A stretch of 33,117 bases of DNA from the NCBI GenBank assembly GCA_017475265.1, contig JAFVFY010000004.1:1-33117 (forward strand), in the 5' to 3' direction. The notes below the pieces were generated by a model that saw nothing but the letters and a program-made list of their open reading frames with translations, did not search any database and had not been told where the DNA came from. This stretch comes from Prevotella sp. Lineage in GTDB: Bacteria; Bacteroidota; Bacteroidia; Bacteroidales; Bacteroidaceae. Positions 21,160 through 29,564 of this stretch are shown piece after piece. Within the stretch, counting starts at the first letter, position 1, and each line of letters opens with the position of its first letter. The position numbers and the translations under genes were made by a program.

Positions 21160-23319
21160 TTAGTTTGCCAGTGGTAATGTGAATACGAAGCGTGCCCCTG
21201 TCGTGTAGGTTGTGTCGAGGGCAACATCACCGCCCAGTCGGCGGGCAATGCTGCGTGCTACGGTCAGGCCGATACCCGTACCGTCGTAATAGTCGTCGAG
21301 CTGCACGAACTCCTCGAAGATATGCTCTGCCTCGGAGGCCGGCACGCCAATGCCGGTGTCCTCCACAACGAAGCAAACGAGTCCATGGCGGATGTCCACC
21401 TTCAACATCACCTTCTGGGGAGATGAGGAGTTGGGTAGTTGGGGAGATGCCGAGGCGTTGCCCACCGCTGCCTCAGCGGGCTTGGTGAACTTGATGGCAT
21501 TGTCGAGCAGCAGCACCAGTGCACGTGTGGCCTGTTCTTCGTTGGTCTTGAGCATGGCCATTTCGGCTTCGGGCACTATCTCCAGGTCGAAGGTCAGGTG
21601 CTTGGCATCGTTGATGTGCGACTCCTCGGCGGCCTGAGCTGCAATCTGTATGGCCAGCAGGTCGTCCTTTCGCTCTATCTGGCTCTGGCTGCTGGCGTCT
21701 GAGAGTTCAAGCATCTTGTTCACCAGGCTGGTGATGCGCTGTGTGTTCTCGTTGATTTGTCGGTTGATGTCGTTGCGTGTCTCGTCGTCGAGTTCCATGC
21801 CCGGCGTGGTGATGACCTGTGTGAAACCGCTGAGGATGTTGAGCGGCGTGCGAATCTCGTGTGAGATTTGCTGGATGAAGTTGGTCTTCATCATCGATGA
21901 CTCCTCTGCCCTTGCGTTGGCCTGCACCAGCTGGGTGTTGGCCCTGGTCAGCTGGGTGTTCATTTCCGAGAGCTTTGTGTTGCTCTCTTCGAGCTTGGCA
22001 TTGGTCACCTCCAGCTTGTCGTTGGCATCCTCCAGCTTGTCGTTGGCATCGGCCAGTCGCTGCTGGGCCTTGCGACGGTTAATGGTGTAGATGACGAAGA
22101 AGACGGTGAGCAGACCCATGGCTATCAGGGTGTATATCCACTTCATGCGGTCCATCTCTGCCTTCTGTTCAGCAATCTGCGCATCTTTCTGGTTCGTGTG
22201 GAAGAGTGTGGCCATCTCTGCTGTCTCACTTTTCTTCTGCCCGGTGATGGCCGAGTCAAGTATGGCCAGTATGCGCTCACCGGCCACGCGTGCCGAGTCG
22301 TTGCGCCCAGCCAGTTTGTTAGCCTCGTATTTGGGCAGCATGTGCTGTTGGATATTGTCGAGCGATGCTTCCATGCCCCAGTCGCTCAAAGTCTTGTCGA
22401 GGAAACGGTAGTTGTCGGCTGCTTCGTCGTATCGCATGGCCTCCAGCAAGTAGTCGTTGGCGGTGATGCGTCCGGCTGGGGTATCCGAGTAATTGGTCTT
22501 GAGGAACTTCTGGTATGCCTTGGCGGCATCCTCTGTCTTTCCCAGTCCTTGCAGTGCCACGGCGCGCATGATTTCTATGCGTCCCGTGTACTCGTCGAAG
22601 TATTCCGTTCGTGCATCAGGTTTTTGGGCGTATTTGTTAAGGAGCATTTCCGTGCGGTCTATCCAGTAGATGGACTCGGAGTATCGCCGCGTGTTGATGT
22701 AGGCCTCGCTGGTGTAGACAGTGCCGACGACTGCTTCCTGGAACCCGCGTCCCGTGCTGTCGGTGGTCCACCGGTTGATATAGTGCCCTCGGGCTGTAAG
22801 GAAACTCTCGTTGGCCTCATGGTCCTGTCCGAGGTTCAGCTGGCAGCAGCCGATGTTGTTGAGCAGGATGGCAAAGTCGATGTCCGAGCCTATGCCGCGC
22901 TTCTTCATCTGCTCCAGGGCCTTCATGGCCACGCGCAGCGAACCCTCGTAGTCGCCCTTGACGAGCAGCAGCTCGGACAGGCGCCGTGCCGACTTGTTAT
23001 AGCTCAGCTGGTCTTCGTCGGTCTTGACGGGGGCACTGAGAGCCTTGCGGTAGCACACTTCAGCCATGCGGTAGTTGCCCTCACGGTAGTACGACACGCC
23101 TCGCCAGCGGTTCGCGTTGAGAGGCGAGAGGTCGCCCGTCATCTCCAGACTGTCCACTAGTAAGCGCATTTCGGGGTATTTCTTCTGCAGTCCTACCTGG
23201 AATACCAAGCTGTCGGCCTTTGCTGCCTTCAGGTCCCAGATTTCCTTTCCGTCACCACAACCGACGAACTGTAGGGCACACAGCACGGCAAGACACAGGC
23301 ATAGGAATTTTATCTTCAT
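21160..23319 (-). CDS. TPR lipoprotein sensor histidine kinase
   Basis: 719 residues from the ATG at 23319, chosen because it places a lipoprotein signal (KIKFLCLCLAVLCALQFVGC, C21) at the N-terminus; an upstream ATG at 23361 would overlap the promoter. The outside part (about 30-390) has TPR-like helices (YYREGNYRMAEVCYRKAL, LLNNIGCCQLNLGQ). One membrane helix (WIYTLIAMGLLTVFFVIYTI) follows, then a heptad coiled coil made of near-repeats (LADANDKLEDANDKLE...). The HisKA box ISHEIRTPLN (H about 487) and HATPase motifs (LDNAIKF, VEDTGIGV, GTGIGL) complete it. No response regulator is adjacent. A short insert (ASASPQLPNSSSPQ) matches a word repeat at 21416-21450. Confidence 0.85.
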   Translation of the reverse strand: MKIKFLCLCLAVLCALQFVGCGDGKEIWDLKAAKADSLVFQVGLQKKYPEMRLLVDSLEMTGDLSPLNANRWRGVSYYREGNYRMAEVCYRKALSAPVKTDEDQLSYNKSARRLSELLLVKGDYEGSLRVAMKALEQMKKRGIGSDIDFAILLNNIGCCQLNLGQDHEANESFLTARGHYINRWTTDSTGRGFQEAVVGTVYTSEAYINTRRYSESIYWIDRTEMLLNKYAQKPDARTEYFDEYTGRIEIMRAVALQGLGKTEDAAKAYQKFLKTNYSDTPAGRITANDYLLEAMRYDEAADNYRFLDKTLSDWGMEASLDNIQQHMLPKYEANKLAGRNDSARVAGERILAILDSAITGQKKSETAEMATLFHTNQKDAQIAEQKAEMDRMKWIYTLIAMGLLTVFFVIYTINRRKAQQRLADANDKLEDANDKLEVTNAKLEESNTKLSEMNTQLTRANTQLVQANARAEESSMMKTNFIQQISHEIRTPLNILSGFTQVITTPGMELDDETRNDINRQINENTQRITSLVNKMLELSDASSQSQIERKDDLLAIQIAAQAAEESHINDAKHLTFDLEIVPEAEMAMLKTNEEQATRALVLLLDNAIKFTKPAEAAVGNASASPQLPNSSSPQKVMLKVDIRHGLVCFVVEDTGIGVPASEAEHIFEEFVQLDDYYDGTGIGLTVARSIARRLGGDVALDTTYTTGARFVFTLPLAN
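21416..21450. repeat. Word-repeat insert in sensor kinase gene
   Basis: ggggagatgagg, agttgggt, agttgggg, agatg units, in frame inside the ATPase domain. Confidence 0.5.
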
Positions 23320-23358
23320 AATTCCACAATAATTATATATATACTCGGAATGACGATG

Positions 23359-23390
23359 CAAAAGTAATGAAAATGGCGATACCCACCAAA
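23359..23390 (-). promoter_or_regulatory. Promoter of sensor kinase-rpoN operon
   Basis: Minus strand: -33 TTTG (23387-23390), 20 nt, -7 TACTTTTG (23359-23366). Confidence 0.6.
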
Positions 23391-23448
23391 TTTTCGGGCC
23401 ATTATTTTTCTACACGCCTTGTCAATGCGTTAATCTTCCCAAAATTAC

Positions 23449-23479
23449 TTTGCCAGTTTCGTTTTTTTTTGTACCTTTG
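23449..23479 (+). promoter_or_regulatory. gyrB promoter
   Basis: -33 TTTG (23449-23452), 19 nt, -7 TACCTTTG (23472-23479). Exact fit to the Bacteroidetes consensus. Confidence 0.75.
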
Positions 23480-23499
23480 CACCCACATTTTTTTTGGAT

Positions 23500-23560
23500 A
23501 TGGCAAAATAGCCAAATAGTAATGGTAAAATAGTAAATAGTCAAATAGTCAAATATTATT
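23500..23560. repeat. Word-repeat array in gyrB leader
   Basis: Units of aaatagtc/aaaatagt run right up to the GTG start codon. Confidence 0.7.
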
Positions 23561-25537
23561 GTGGAAGACGAATTGATACAGCAAGAGGCGGAGCAGAACT
23601 ACTCCGCGAGTAACATTCAGGTGCTCGAGGGCCTGGAGGCCGTGCGCAAGCGCCCAGCCATGTATATTGGCGACATTAGTGAGAAAGGACTTCACCACCT
23701 GGTGAACGAGACGGTGGATAACTCTATCGACGAGGCCATGGCCGGCTTCTGTACCCATATCGAGGTGACCATCAATGAGGACAACTCGATTACCGTGCAG
23801 GATAACGGTCGTGGTATTCCTGTCGACGAACACGAGAAGATGCACAAGAGTGCCCTGGAGGTGGTCATGACCGTGCTCCATGCCGGCGGTAAGTTCGACA
23901 AGGGCTCGTACAAGGTCTCCGGCGGTCTGCACGGCGTGGGTGTTTCGTGTGTGAACGCCCTGTCGACCCACATGCTGTCGCAAGTGTTCCGCAACGGACA
24001 TATCTACCAGCAGGAATACGAGAAGGGTAAGCCGCTCTACGACGTGAAGATTGTGGGCGACACCGACAAGACAGGCACGCGCCAGCAGTTCTGGCCCGAT
24101 GGCACCATCTTCACCACCACTGAATACAAATACGACATCATTGCCAAGCGTATGCGCGAGCTGGCCTATCTGAACGCCGGCATCACCATCACGCTCACCG
24201 ACCTGCGCCCCGATGAGGAAGGCAACCTGCGCCAGCCCGAGGTGTTCCACGCCAAGGACGGCCTGAAGGAGTTCGTGCGCTACGTGGACCGTCACCGCAC
24301 CCACCTCTTCGACGACGTCATCTACCTCAAGACCGAGAAGCAGGGCACACCCATCGAGGTGGCCGTGATGTACAACACGGACTACTCGGAGAACATCCAC
24401 TCCTACGTGAACAACATCAACACCATCGAGGGCGGTACGCATCTGGCCGGCTTCCGCGCCGCGCTGACGCGCACGCTGAAGGCCTACGCCGATGCCGACC
24501 CGCAAATCTCGAAGCAGATAGAGAAGGCGAAGATTGAGATTGCCGGCGAGGACTTCCGCGAGGGTCTCACCGCCGTCATCTCTATCAAGGTGGCCGAGCC
24601 GCAGTTTGAGGGCCAGACCAAGACGAAGCTGGGCAATAGCGAAGTGGCTGGAGCCGTGAGTCAGGCCGTGGGCGAGGCTCTCTCCAACTACCTGGAGGAG
24701 CACCCCAAGGAGGCCCGCCTCATCTGCGACAAGGTGGTGCTCGCCGCCACGGCACGTATCGCAGCCCGCAAGGCCCGCGAGAGCGTGCAGCGCAAGAACC
24801 CCATGACCGGCGGCGGACTTCCCGGCAAGCTGGCCGACTGCTCGAACAAAGACCCGAAGAACAGCGAGATATTCCTCGTCGAGGGCGACTCCGCAGGCGG
24901 AAGCGCCAAGCAGGGCCGCGACCGTCACTTCCAGGCCATCCTGCCCCTTCGCGGAAAGATTCTGAACGTGGAGAAGGTGCAGTGGCACCGCGTCTTCGAG
25001 GCTGAGTCGGTAATGAACATCATCCAGTCCATCGGCGTGCGCTTCGGCGTAGACGGAGAGGGCGACCGCGAGGCCAACGTGGACAAGCTACGCTATGACA
25101 AGATTATCATCATGACCGATGCCGATGTCGATGGCTCCCACATCGACACGCTTATCATGACGCTCTTCTACCGATTCATGCCGAAGGTGATTCAGGAGGG
25201 ACATCTCTACATCGCCACCCCCCCATTATATAAATGTACGTATAAGAAGGTTTCGGAGTACTGCTACACCGACCAGCAGCGCCAGATGTTCATCGACAAG
25301 TATGCCGCCGGCGACGAGCGCACCGTGCACACGCAGCGCTACAAAGGTCTGGGAGAGATGAACCCCGAGCAGCTCTGGGAGACGACGATGAACCCCGAGA
25401 ACCGCCTGCTGAAGCAGGTAACGATTGAGAACGCCGCCGAGGCCGACGAGATCTTCTCCATGCTCATGGGCGACGACGTGGAACCGCGCCGTGAGTTCAT
25501 CGAAAAGAACGCCACCTACGCGAATATTGACGCGTAA
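23561..25537 (+). CDS. gyrB: DNA gyrase subunit B
   Basis: 658 residues, typical length. GHKL ATPase domain: VRKRPAMYIGD, NETVDNSIDEA, DNGRGIPV and GLHGVGVSCVNALS. Toprim domain: EIFLVEGDSAGGSAKQGRDR, PLRGKILNVEK and the metal-binding DADVDGSHI. C-terminal KGLGEMNPEQLWETTM. With GyrA it introduces negative supercoils. The start is GTG immediately after a repeat array; no ATG lies close by in frame before the conserved ATPase domain. Confidence 0.97.
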   Translation: MEDELIQQEAEQNYSASNIQVLEGLEAVRKRPAMYIGDISEKGLHHLVNETVDNSIDEAMAGFCTHIEVTINEDNSITVQDNGRGIPVDEHEKMHKSALEVVMTVLHAGGKFDKGSYKVSGGLHGVGVSCVNALSTHMLSQVFRNGHIYQQEYEKGKPLYDVKIVGDTDKTGTRQQFWPDGTIFTTTEYKYDIIAKRMRELAYLNAGITITLTDLRPDEEGNLRQPEVFHAKDGLKEFVRYVDRHRTHLFDDVIYLKTEKQGTPIEVAVMYNTDYSENIHSYVNNINTIEGGTHLAGFRAALTRTLKAYADADPQISKQIEKAKIEIAGEDFREGLTAVISIKVAEPQFEGQTKTKLGNSEVAGAVSQAVGEALSNYLEEHPKEARLICDKVVLAATARIAARKARESVQRKNPMTGGGLPGKLADCSNKDPKNSEIFLVEGDSAGGSAKQGRDRHFQAILPLRGKILNVEKVQWHRVFEAESVMNIIQSIGVRFGVDGEGDREANVDKLRYDKIIIMTDADVDGSHIDTLIMTLFYRFMPKVIQEGHLYIATPPLYKCTYKKVSEYCYTDQQRQMFIDKYAAGDERTVHTQRYKGLGEMNPEQLWETTMNPENRLLKQVTIENAAEADEIFSMLMGDDVEPRREFIEKNATYANIDA

Positions 25538-25544
25538 GGATTAC

Positions 25545-25720
25545 AAAGAAAACAACGAATTACACGAATTACACGAATTGTACGAATTATAAGCGTGCAA
25601 TTCGTGTAATTAATTCGTGCAATTCGTGTAATTAATTCGTGCAATTCGTGTAATTCGTTGTTATTAGCTATTTTGTTGTCATTAGCTATTTCGTTGTTAT
25701 TAGCTATTGTATAAGGTCTA
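25545..25720. repeat. Word-repeat arrays between gyrB and pdxK-like gene
   Basis: Left half: acacgaatt units and their inverse aattcgtgt (about 25555-25662), able to form a long hairpin that could end both convergent genes. Right half: three copies of attagcta(t/c)tt-g-ttgtt (about 25660-25710), running into the 3' end of the kinase gene. Confidence 0.8.
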
Positions 25721-26591
25721 GGCATCTCTCAATGAAGATGCCGCACATGCGGTCTTTCACGTCGCGGTTGCGCATAATCATCGCGCTGACCACGTCCATG
25801 GCCTTCCGCGTGCTTTGCTTCAGCGGTTCGCCTTTCATCAGGTGGGCGATGAGCACGGCGGAGAAGATGTCGCCCGTGCCGTGGAAGAGACCGGGAATCA
25901 TCTGATATTCCAGGAAGAAATGAGTGTCAGCCCCACGTCCTCCATACTCCCCTCCCTCGGAGGGGTCGGGGGATAGGGGATAGTTCCCCCCTCCTTCGGA
26001 GGGGCCGGGGGAGGTTCCGCACACCTGATGTTTCCCCTCAATGATACAGCTGGTGATGACAGCCGAGCGTGCTCCGATGTCCGTCAGGCGGTCGAGCAAC
26101 TGGCAGGCTTCCTCATGGCTCATGCCCTTGGGCTTGTACTGCACGCCGGCAAGATAGCACGCCTCGGTGTAGTTGGGGATGGTGAGGTGCGCCACGGAGA
26201 CCATCTGGCGCATCAGCTCCACCTGTCGCTGGCCGATGCCGTTGTAGAGACTGCCGTTGTCGCCCATCACGGGGTCTACGAAGATGGTGCAGCCCGTCTG
26301 CGCCTGTTCGCGGCAGAAACGCGCCACCAGCTTCGCCTGTTCCTCGCTGAACATCAGTCCCGTGCAGATGGCGTCGAAGTGGAAGCCCAGGTGCTGCCAG
26401 ATGGGCAGTGTGCGCCGCATGTACTCGGTAGTGTCGAGTTGGGTGAACTCCCCGTAGTTCAGTGTGTTAGACACCAGCGCCGTAGGCAGACAGAACGCCG
26501 GGATGCCCAGATAGGACAGGATAGGCAGCATAGCCGCCATGCCCACCTTGCCGTAGCCGGCAATGTCGTTGATCAATAGGATTTGCTTCAT
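25704..26591 (-). CDS. Pyridoxal/pyridoxamine kinase-like protein
   Basis: 295 residues from the ATG at 26591 (MKQILLINDIAGYGKVG), which overlaps the upstream stop as ATGA. Ribokinase-superfamily motifs of the PdxK/PdxY group: NDIAGYGKVG, VDPVMGDNGSLYNG and the anion hole with catalytic Asp, HGTGDIFSAVL. Likely phosphorylates B6 vitamers. Two GC palindromes (25944-26020) add about 30 residues (SPGPSEGGGNYPLSPDPSEGG and more) to a surface loop. The family is otherwise about 270-285 residues. Confidence 0.82.
   Translation of the reverse strand: MKQILLINDIAGYGKVGMAAMLPILSYLGIPAFCLPTALVSNTLNYGEFTQLDTTEYMRRTLPIWQHLGFHFDAICTGLMFSEEQAKLVARFCREQAQTGCTIFVDPVMGDNGSLYNGIGQRQVELMRQMVSVAHLTIPNYTEACYLAGVQYKPKGMSHEEACQLLDRLTDIGARSAVITSCIIEGKHQVCGTSPGPSEGGGNYPLSPDPSEGGEYGGRGADTHFFLEYQMIPGLFHGTGDIFSAVLIAHLMKGEPLKQSTRKAMDVVSAMIMRNRDVKDRMCGIFIERCLDLIQ
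25944..26020. repeat. Two GC palindromes inside pdxK-like gene
   Basis: CCCCTCCCTCGGAGGGG (25949-25965) and CCCCTCCTTCGGAGGGG (25988-26004), each followed by a G-rich tail (tcgggggat / ccgggggagg). Confidence 0.8.
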
Positions 26592-27523
26592 ACGCACTTC
26601 AGGTTCTTCTCCAGCTGCGCAGTGCTGCTGGCACCTACGAGCACGGAGGTCACACCACGTTGCTCCAAAATCCAGCGCAGGGCGTGCTCGGCGAGCGTTT
26701 CACCCCGGTCGTGGGCCTGCTGGTTGTAAAGGCGAATACGGCCGAGCAGCTCGTCGGTGAGCATCTCCTTCTTCAGGAACTTGCCCTTCGCCATGCGTGA
26801 GTCTTCGGGGATGCCGTTCAGGTATCGGTCGGTGAGCAGTCCCTGTGCCAAGGGCGAGAACGAGATGAAGCCCACGCCATTGTCGGCACAGAAGTCCATG
26901 ATGCCCTCCTCCTGCGGTTCGCGGTCGAGCATATTCAGCCGTCCCTGATAGATGAGCAGGGGTACGTCGCGCTCCTTCAGATATTTGTAGGCCGTGCGGG
27001 TGGCCTCCAGCGGCCAGCGCGAGATGCCCACATAGAGTGCCTTGCCCTGGCGCACCACGTCTACGAGTGCCTGCAGCGTCTCCTCCAGTGGGGTCTCTGG
27101 GTCGTAGCGATGGCTGTAGAACAGGTCCACGTAGTCCAGATGCATGCGCTTCAAGCTCTGGTCGAGGCTTGCCATGAGATACTTGCGGCTGCCCCAGTTG
27201 CCGTAGGGGCCGGGCCACATGTCGTAGCCCGCCTTCGTGGCGATGAAGAGTTCGTCGCGGTAGGGACGGAACGAGTCATCCATGAGCCGGCCCATGGTCT
27301 CCTCCGCCGACCCGTAGACCGGCCCGTAGTTATTGGCCAGGTCAAAATGGGTGATGCCGTGGTCGAAGGCATAATGGGTAATCTCGCGGCTGCGCTCATA
27401 ACTGTCCACGCTGCCGAAGTTATGCCAGAACCCCAGGCTCACACTTGGCAGGAGCACACCGCTGCGCCCGCACCTATTGTACTTCATTCCGCTGTCATAG
27501 CGGTCATCTGCTGCTTTATACAT
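26588..27523 (-). CDS. Aldo/keto reductase, YghZ-like
   Basis: 311 residues. The start at 27523 gives MYKAADDRYDSG before KYNRCGRSG, the same arrangement as E. coli YghZ (L-glyceraldehyde 3-phosphate reductase). Tetrad candidates: Asp and Tyr in HFDLANNYG, Lys in IATKAGYD, His in FYSHRYD; KAGYDMWPGPYG is typical of this subgroup. NADPH-dependent reduction of a small aldehyde is likely. It ends at NLKCV, about 30 residues shorter than YghZ, and its stop overlaps the kinase start by 4 nt. Confidence 0.85.
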   Translation of the reverse strand: MYKAADDRYDSGMKYNRCGRSGVLLPSVSLGFWHNFGSVDSYERSREITHYAFDHGITHFDLANNYGPVYGSAEETMGRLMDDSFRPYRDELFIATKAGYDMWPGPYGNWGSRKYLMASLDQSLKRMHLDYVDLFYSHRYDPETPLEETLQALVDVVRQGKALYVGISRWPLEATRTAYKYLKERDVPLLIYQGRLNMLDREPQEEGIMDFCADNGVGFISFSPLAQGLLTDRYLNGIPEDSRMAKGKFLKKEMLTDELLGRIRLYNQQAHDRGETLAEHALRWILEQRGVTSVLVGASSTAQLEKNLKCV

Positions 27524-27547
27524 AGTTTGTATAGTTTATATCGCGTG

Positions 27548-27555
27548 CAAAGGTA
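27548..27555 (-). promoter_or_regulatory. Promoter -7 box for aldo/keto reductase operon
   Basis: Minus-strand TACCTTTG, 25 nt before the start codon. Confidence 0.6.
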
Positions 27556-27607
27556 CATCAAAATAATTGAAAAGCGGCACGCAAATACTTAAAAAAGCAG
27601 AAAAACG

Positions 27608-27638
27608 TTGGTCGTTTGAGAAAGATTCTATACTTTTG
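27608..27638 (+). promoter_or_regulatory. Promoter for DUF4254-GT9 operon
   Basis: TTG (27608-27610), 20 nt, -7 TACTTTTG (27631-27638). Confidence 0.55.
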
Positions 27639-27649
27639 CAATTAATTCA

Positions 27650-27766
27650 TCGTTAATCGTAATATCGAATTATCGTAATTTCGAAATATCGTCATACCGA
27701 AATATCGTAATATCGATATCTCTCAACAAATCGTAAATCGAAAATTAGTAAATCGAAAATATATAG
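27650..27766. repeat. Word-repeat array in DUF4254 leader
   Basis: Two words: atatcgta-type units (about 27655-27720), then aaatcg(t/a)aa units (27728-27762). They fill almost the whole 5' leader up to the ATG. Confidence 0.8.
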
Positions 27767-28372
27767 ATGACTACATTCACAGAGCTTGCCAACCACATCT
27801 TCAATCAGGCTATCAGCGACTATCACCTCACCGACAATGTGGACACGCCCATGCGCAATCCCTACGAGCGTGACAGCATAGAGTACAGCCTCTACATGAA
27901 GTGCTGGATAGACACCGTGCAGTGGCACTACGAGGACATCATCCGCGACCCGCACATCGACCCTACCGAGGCCCTGGCCCTGAAGCGCCGCATAGACCGC
28001 TCTAACCAGGACCGCACCGACCTGGTGGAGGATATAGACAGCTATTTCCGTCAGCAGTATAGCGAAGTGACGCCCCTGCCCGATGCCCGGCTGAACACCG
28101 AGAGTCCTGCCTGGGCCGTAGACCGTCTGTCCATCCTCGCCCTGAAGATCTACCACATGCGTGAGCAGGTTTCACGTGCCGATGCTACCGAGGAGCACAA
28201 GGCCCGCTGTCAGGCGAAGCTCGACGTCCTCCTGGAGCAGCAGAAAGACCTCTCCACCGCCATCGACCAGCTCCTCGACGACTACCAGGCCGGCCGTAAG
28301 GTGATGAAGGTCTACCGCCAGATGAAGATGTACAACGACCCCTCTACCAACCCCGTCCTTTACCGTAAGTGA
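27767..28372 (+). CDS. DUF4254 protein
   Basis: 201 residues, helical and soluble. Conserved-looking NPYERDSIEYSLYMKCWIDT and WHYEDIIRD, a central RIDRSNQDRTDLVEDIDSYF, and SPAWAVDRLSILALKIYHM. These match my memory of DUF4254 (PF14063), found in Bacteroidetes next to GT9 glycosyltransferases, as here. A role in lipopolysaccharide or capsule sugar transfer is inferred only from the neighbour. Confidence 0.75.
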   Translation: MTTFTELANHIFNQAISDYHLTDNVDTPMRNPYERDSIEYSLYMKCWIDTVQWHYEDIIRDPHIDPTEALALKRRIDRSNQDRTDLVEDIDSYFRQQYSEVTPLPDARLNTESPAWAVDRLSILALKIYHMREQVSRADATEEHKARCQAKLDVLLEQQKDLSTAIDQLLDDYQAGRKVMKVYRQMKMYNDPSTNPVLYRK

Positions 28373-28490
28373 CGTCCCTTTCACTTCCCCTTCACTCCCC
28401 TTTCACTCCCCCTTCACTTCTCCTTCACTCCCCCCAAAAGTATCGTCCTTTAACTCCCCTTTAACTCCTCCTAACTCCCTTTAACTCCCC
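28373..28490. repeat. Pyrimidine-rich word repeats before GT9 gene
   Basis: About six ttcactcccc units (28379-28432), then four ttaactcccc/tcc units (28449-28490) ending exactly at the TTG start. Confidence 0.8.
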
Positions 28491-29549
28491 TTGAAGCACC
28501 AGCATATCCTCGTCATCCGCTTCTCGTCGCTCGGCGACGTCGCCATGACCGTTCCCGTGGTCTATGCCGTGGCCTGCCGTTATCCCGACGTGCGCATCAC
28601 TGTGCTCAGTCGCAGCTATGCGCGCCCGCTGTTCGAGGACCTGGCGCCCAACGTGAACTTCATGGTGGCCGACATCAAGGGCGAGTACCGCGGTCTGCGC
28701 GGCCTCAACGCCCTCTACCGCCGTCTCGTTGCGAAGCAGTTCACCCACGTGGCCGACCTCCACTCCGTGCTTCGCTCCGGCTACCTCCGTCTGCGCTTCA
28801 ACCTGGGGCGCTTCAAGGTGAATCATTTGGAGAAACACCGTAAGTGCCGCCGTCGTCTGGTGGCGCAGAAAGGCAAGGTGCTCCGGCAGCTTCCCACGTC
28901 GTTTGAGAACTATTTCGAGGTGTTCCGCCGTCTGGGCTTCCCAGTGGAGCAGTCCGACTTCAAGAGCATCTTCCCCCCTGAGGGCGGTAACCTCAACCTC
29001 CTGCCCAAGGCCGTAGGCCCCAAGCGTTCCTGGGAGCAATGGATAGGCATCGCGCCCTTCGCCGCCCATGAGGGTAAAATCTACCCTAAGGACAAGATGC
29101 TGGAGGTGATTCGCCTCCTCGCCGACCGCTACCCCAAGGCACGATTCTTCCTCTTCGGACGTGGCAAGGAGGAGGAAGAGGTCTTTATGCAATGGGAGAA
29201 GCAGATGCCTCAATGCCTCAACGTGGGACAGCATGTGGAGACCCTCCACCAGGAGCTTATCCTGATGAGCTATCTCAACGTGATGATTTCCATGGACTCT
29301 GCCAACATGCACCTCGCCTCGCTCACCGCCACGCCCGTCGTCTCCGTCTGGGGAGCCACCGACCCCCTCGCCGGATTCATGGGCTGGAATCAGAGCCGCG
29401 ATAACGCCGTCAGCCTCGACCTCGACTGCCGCCCGTGCAGCATCTACGGGCAGAAGCCCTGCCGCTACGGTGACTACCGCTGTCTGACAGGCATCAAGCC
29501 CGAGACCATAGCAGAGCGCGCAGTAGCAGTCATCAATCGCAATTCGTGA
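28491..29549 (+). CDS. Glycosyltransferase family 9 (heptosyltransferase-like)
   Basis: 352 residues, starting with TTG at 28491; the first residues (KHQHILVIRFSSLGDVAMTVPVVYA) match the conserved GT9 N-terminus, so no upstream ATG is needed. GT-B fold: acceptor half with HLHSVLRSGYLR-like DLHSVLRSGYLR; donor half with IAPFAAHEGKIYP, FLFGRGKEEEE, ISMDSANMHLASLTATPVVSVWG and the ADP-heptose binding D-S-x-x-M-H region. Likely transfers a sugar to the LPS core. Co-transcribed with the DUF4254 gene. Confidence 0.88.
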   Translation: MKHQHILVIRFSSLGDVAMTVPVVYAVACRYPDVRITVLSRSYARPLFEDLAPNVNFMVADIKGEYRGLRGLNALYRRLVAKQFTHVADLHSVLRSGYLRLRFNLGRFKVNHLEKHRKCRRRLVAQKGKVLRQLPTSFENYFEVFRRLGFPVEQSDFKSIFPPEGGNLNLLPKAVGPKRSWEQWIGIAPFAAHEGKIYPKDKMLEVIRLLADRYPKARFFLFGRGKEEEEVFMQWEKQMPQCLNVGQHVETLHQELILMSYLNVMISMDSANMHLASLTATPVVSVWGATDPLAGFMGWNQSRDNAVSLDLDCRPCSIYGQKPCRYGDYRCLTGIKPETIAERAVAVINRNS

Positions 29550-29564
29550 TAACGGAATCCCCAA

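Noticed and set aside
23549-24988. 479-aa ORF antisense to gyrB
   Set aside because: Shadow frame of a GC-rich, strongly biased gene; the gyrB strand encodes all conserved motifs.
25545-25720. Possible CRISPR array
   Set aside because: Units are only about 9 bp, tandem, without spacers, and no cas gene is present.
25516-25725. 69-aa ORF between gyrB and the pdxK-like gene
   Set aside because: It is merely the translation of the acacgaatt and attagctat repeat arrays.
28461-29564. 367-aa ORF antisense to the GT9 gene
   Set aside because: Shadow frame; the plus strand holds the conserved glycosyltransferase motifs.
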